NCBI RefSeq assembly: GCF_026168105.1
Contig: NZ_LBMW01000056.1
Coordinates: forward strand, 1-46,472
Origin: Streptomyces hygroscopicus
Lineage (GTDB): Bacteria; Actinomycetota; Actinomycetes; Streptomycetales; Streptomycetaceae
DNA: 46,472 nucleotides
Direction of reading: 5' to 3'
Under the pieces are notes generated by a model. The model did no database searches. It saw only the letters and a program-made list of their open reading frames with translations, and was not told where the DNA came from. Positions 45,753-46,472 of the stretch are shown piece after piece; position 1 is the stretch's first letter, and each line of letters begins with the position of its first letter. Position numbers and translations under genes: made by a program.

Positions 45753-46472
45753 TTGAGACGCAACTCGCGCAGACGCCCTACGGGCGCACGGCGCGCGACC
45801 TTCGCAGCTGTCGCGCTGATATTGGGCGGAGGGGGGCTGGTAGCGGCGAACGTGTACGCTTCGGCGTCCGAGGGCGGCTGGGGCGGCACGTCGCAGTCGA
45901 ACCAGAGCGGCGACCAGGTCCTGAAGTCGGGAACCGTGACGATCGACTGCCCGGATGTCGGCAGCCGGCTGACGGCGGTGCCGCAGCGGGCGAAGGCGGA
46001 CGTCGACAAGGAACTCGCCCTTCTCGACCAGCAGATCACCGACGCGTACGCGCGGCTGACCGCCACGCGTCAGGCGCAGGCCAACGACGCCAACTATGTC
46101 CAGGACGCGATCCTCGGACCGCTCGAGGACAAGCGGACCGCGGTGATCGACCGGATCAAGACCGATTACCAGCAGGTGGGCGCCAGCGCACCGGGCACGA
46201 TCGACGGTCAGGCCGCCTGTACCGGGGTCAGCGCAAGCCCGACGCAGACCGGCGGCCAGAACGGCGACAACGGTGGTGGGCAGCAGGGCACCGGCGGCCA
46301 GAACAACGGGGGCCAGAACAACGGGGGTCAGCAGGGTACCGGCGGGCAGGCCGCCAGCGGCCCCGTCGCCTCGGACTTCGTCGACATCACGACGGTGCAG
46401 CCGAACGTCGCCGCGACGCCGCAACAGGACGGCAACGCGTCGACCGGTTCGTTCACCACGCTGTGCGGTGTG
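45753..46472 (+). CDS. Secreted DUF1996-type protein, N-terminal part (3' end outside window)
   Basis: At least 240 residues, open at the right edge. TTG at 45753 with AGGAG six bases upstream. Signal peptide: basic NSRRRPTGARR, core TFAAVALILGGGGLVAANV, ending near ASA. A helical segment follows (TIDCPDVGSRLTAVPQRAKADVDKELALLDQQI), then a Gly/Gln/Asn-rich linker with repeats of GGQNNG type (about 169-200). The last visible part, DFVDITTVQPN with NASTGSFTTLCGV, is the typical start of the DUF1996 domain of Streptomyces exported proteins. No long frame with an in-window stop exists here because the gene runs out of the window. Confidence 0.82.
   Translation, partial: MRRNSRRRPTGARRATFAAVALILGGGGLVAANVYASASEGGWGGTSQSNQSGDQVLKSGTVTIDCPDVGSRLTAVPQRAKADVDKELALLDQQITDAYARLTATRQAQANDANYVQDAILGPLEDKRTAVIDRIKTDYQQVGASAPGTIDGQAACTGVSASPTQTGGQNGDNGGGQQGTGGQNNGGQNNGGQQGTGGQAASGPVASDFVDITTVQPNVAATPQQDGNASTGSFTTLCGV

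Noticed and set aside
1..46472. tRNA, rRNA, riboswitch or insertion sequence
   Set aside because: No cloverleaf, T-loop or transposase motif and no terminal inverted repeats with target duplications were found by reading; a tRNAscan or Rfam search was not possible here.

Overview
The window is high-GC actinobacterial chromosome, almost certainly Streptomyces. The reasons are strong G/C bias at third codon positions, GTG/TTG starts, ATGA/GTGA-coupled operons, many genes with a -10 box 6-8 nt from the start codon and no Shine-Dalgarno sequence, and families typical of Streptomyces (SigB/F/G-type sigma, ANTAR, DUF5999, DUF1996, DmdR-type iron box). I see no tRNA, rRNA, CRISPR array, insertion sequence or phage gene. 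It reads as a housekeeping and accessory metabolic region, cut at both ends: glgB lacks its 5' part and a DUF1996 secreted protein lacks its 3' part.

Layout. 1-3.6 kb: end of glgB, a SigB/F/G-family sigma factor, an ANTAR protein, and a UdgX-type uracil-DNA glycosylase. 3.7-8.3 kb: a betaine/choline-type ABC importer (two permeases and a binding lipoprotein on +, the ATPase on -) with an M15-like lipoprotein between them. 8.3-11.3 kb: lutABC for L-lactate oxidation, coupled by four-base overlaps and a 12-codon bridging ORF. 11.7-14.2 kb: LacI regulator and proline iminopeptidase-like hydrolase. 14.6-17.0 kb: PIG-L deacetylase, ECF41-type sigma, a DUF5999 mini-protein and an SRPBCC protein. 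17.2-22.9 kb: acetolactate synthase-like enzyme, flavodoxin-fold reductase, pentapeptide-repeat protein, stand-alone CYP102-like P450 and its divergent TetR. 23-28.7 kb: iron-box-controlled DUF2470 protein, Tat-exported lactonase, an unknown protein, a FUSC-like membrane protein, an FBP zinc protein and a PAS-LuxR regulator. 28.8-33.2 kb: GNAT, a small unknown protein, and a self-sufficient P450-reductase fusion. 33.4-40.9 kb: ROK regulator, small disordered protein, alpha/beta hydrolase, SDR with a MerR-type promoter, HAD plus HhH-PHP pair, small conserved protein and VanZ-like protein. 41.1-44.9 kb: a compact six-gene Mrp/Mbh-type cation/proton antiporter operon with a very short MrpE and no MrpA-type large subunit. 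44.9-46.5 kb: DUF4230 membrane-anchored protein divergent from a DUF1996 secreted protein.

The most informative non-textbook signals are: the 12-codon ORF linking lutA to lutB by ATGA overlaps on both sides; the reduced Mrp operon with an apparent MrpF-MrpG fusion; the pair of CYP102-type heme domains, one with and one without reductase; four convergent gene pairs whose coding ends overlap by 17-39 bp; and several candidate operators. No wholly new system is evident. All family assignments are from reading motifs, without database searches.
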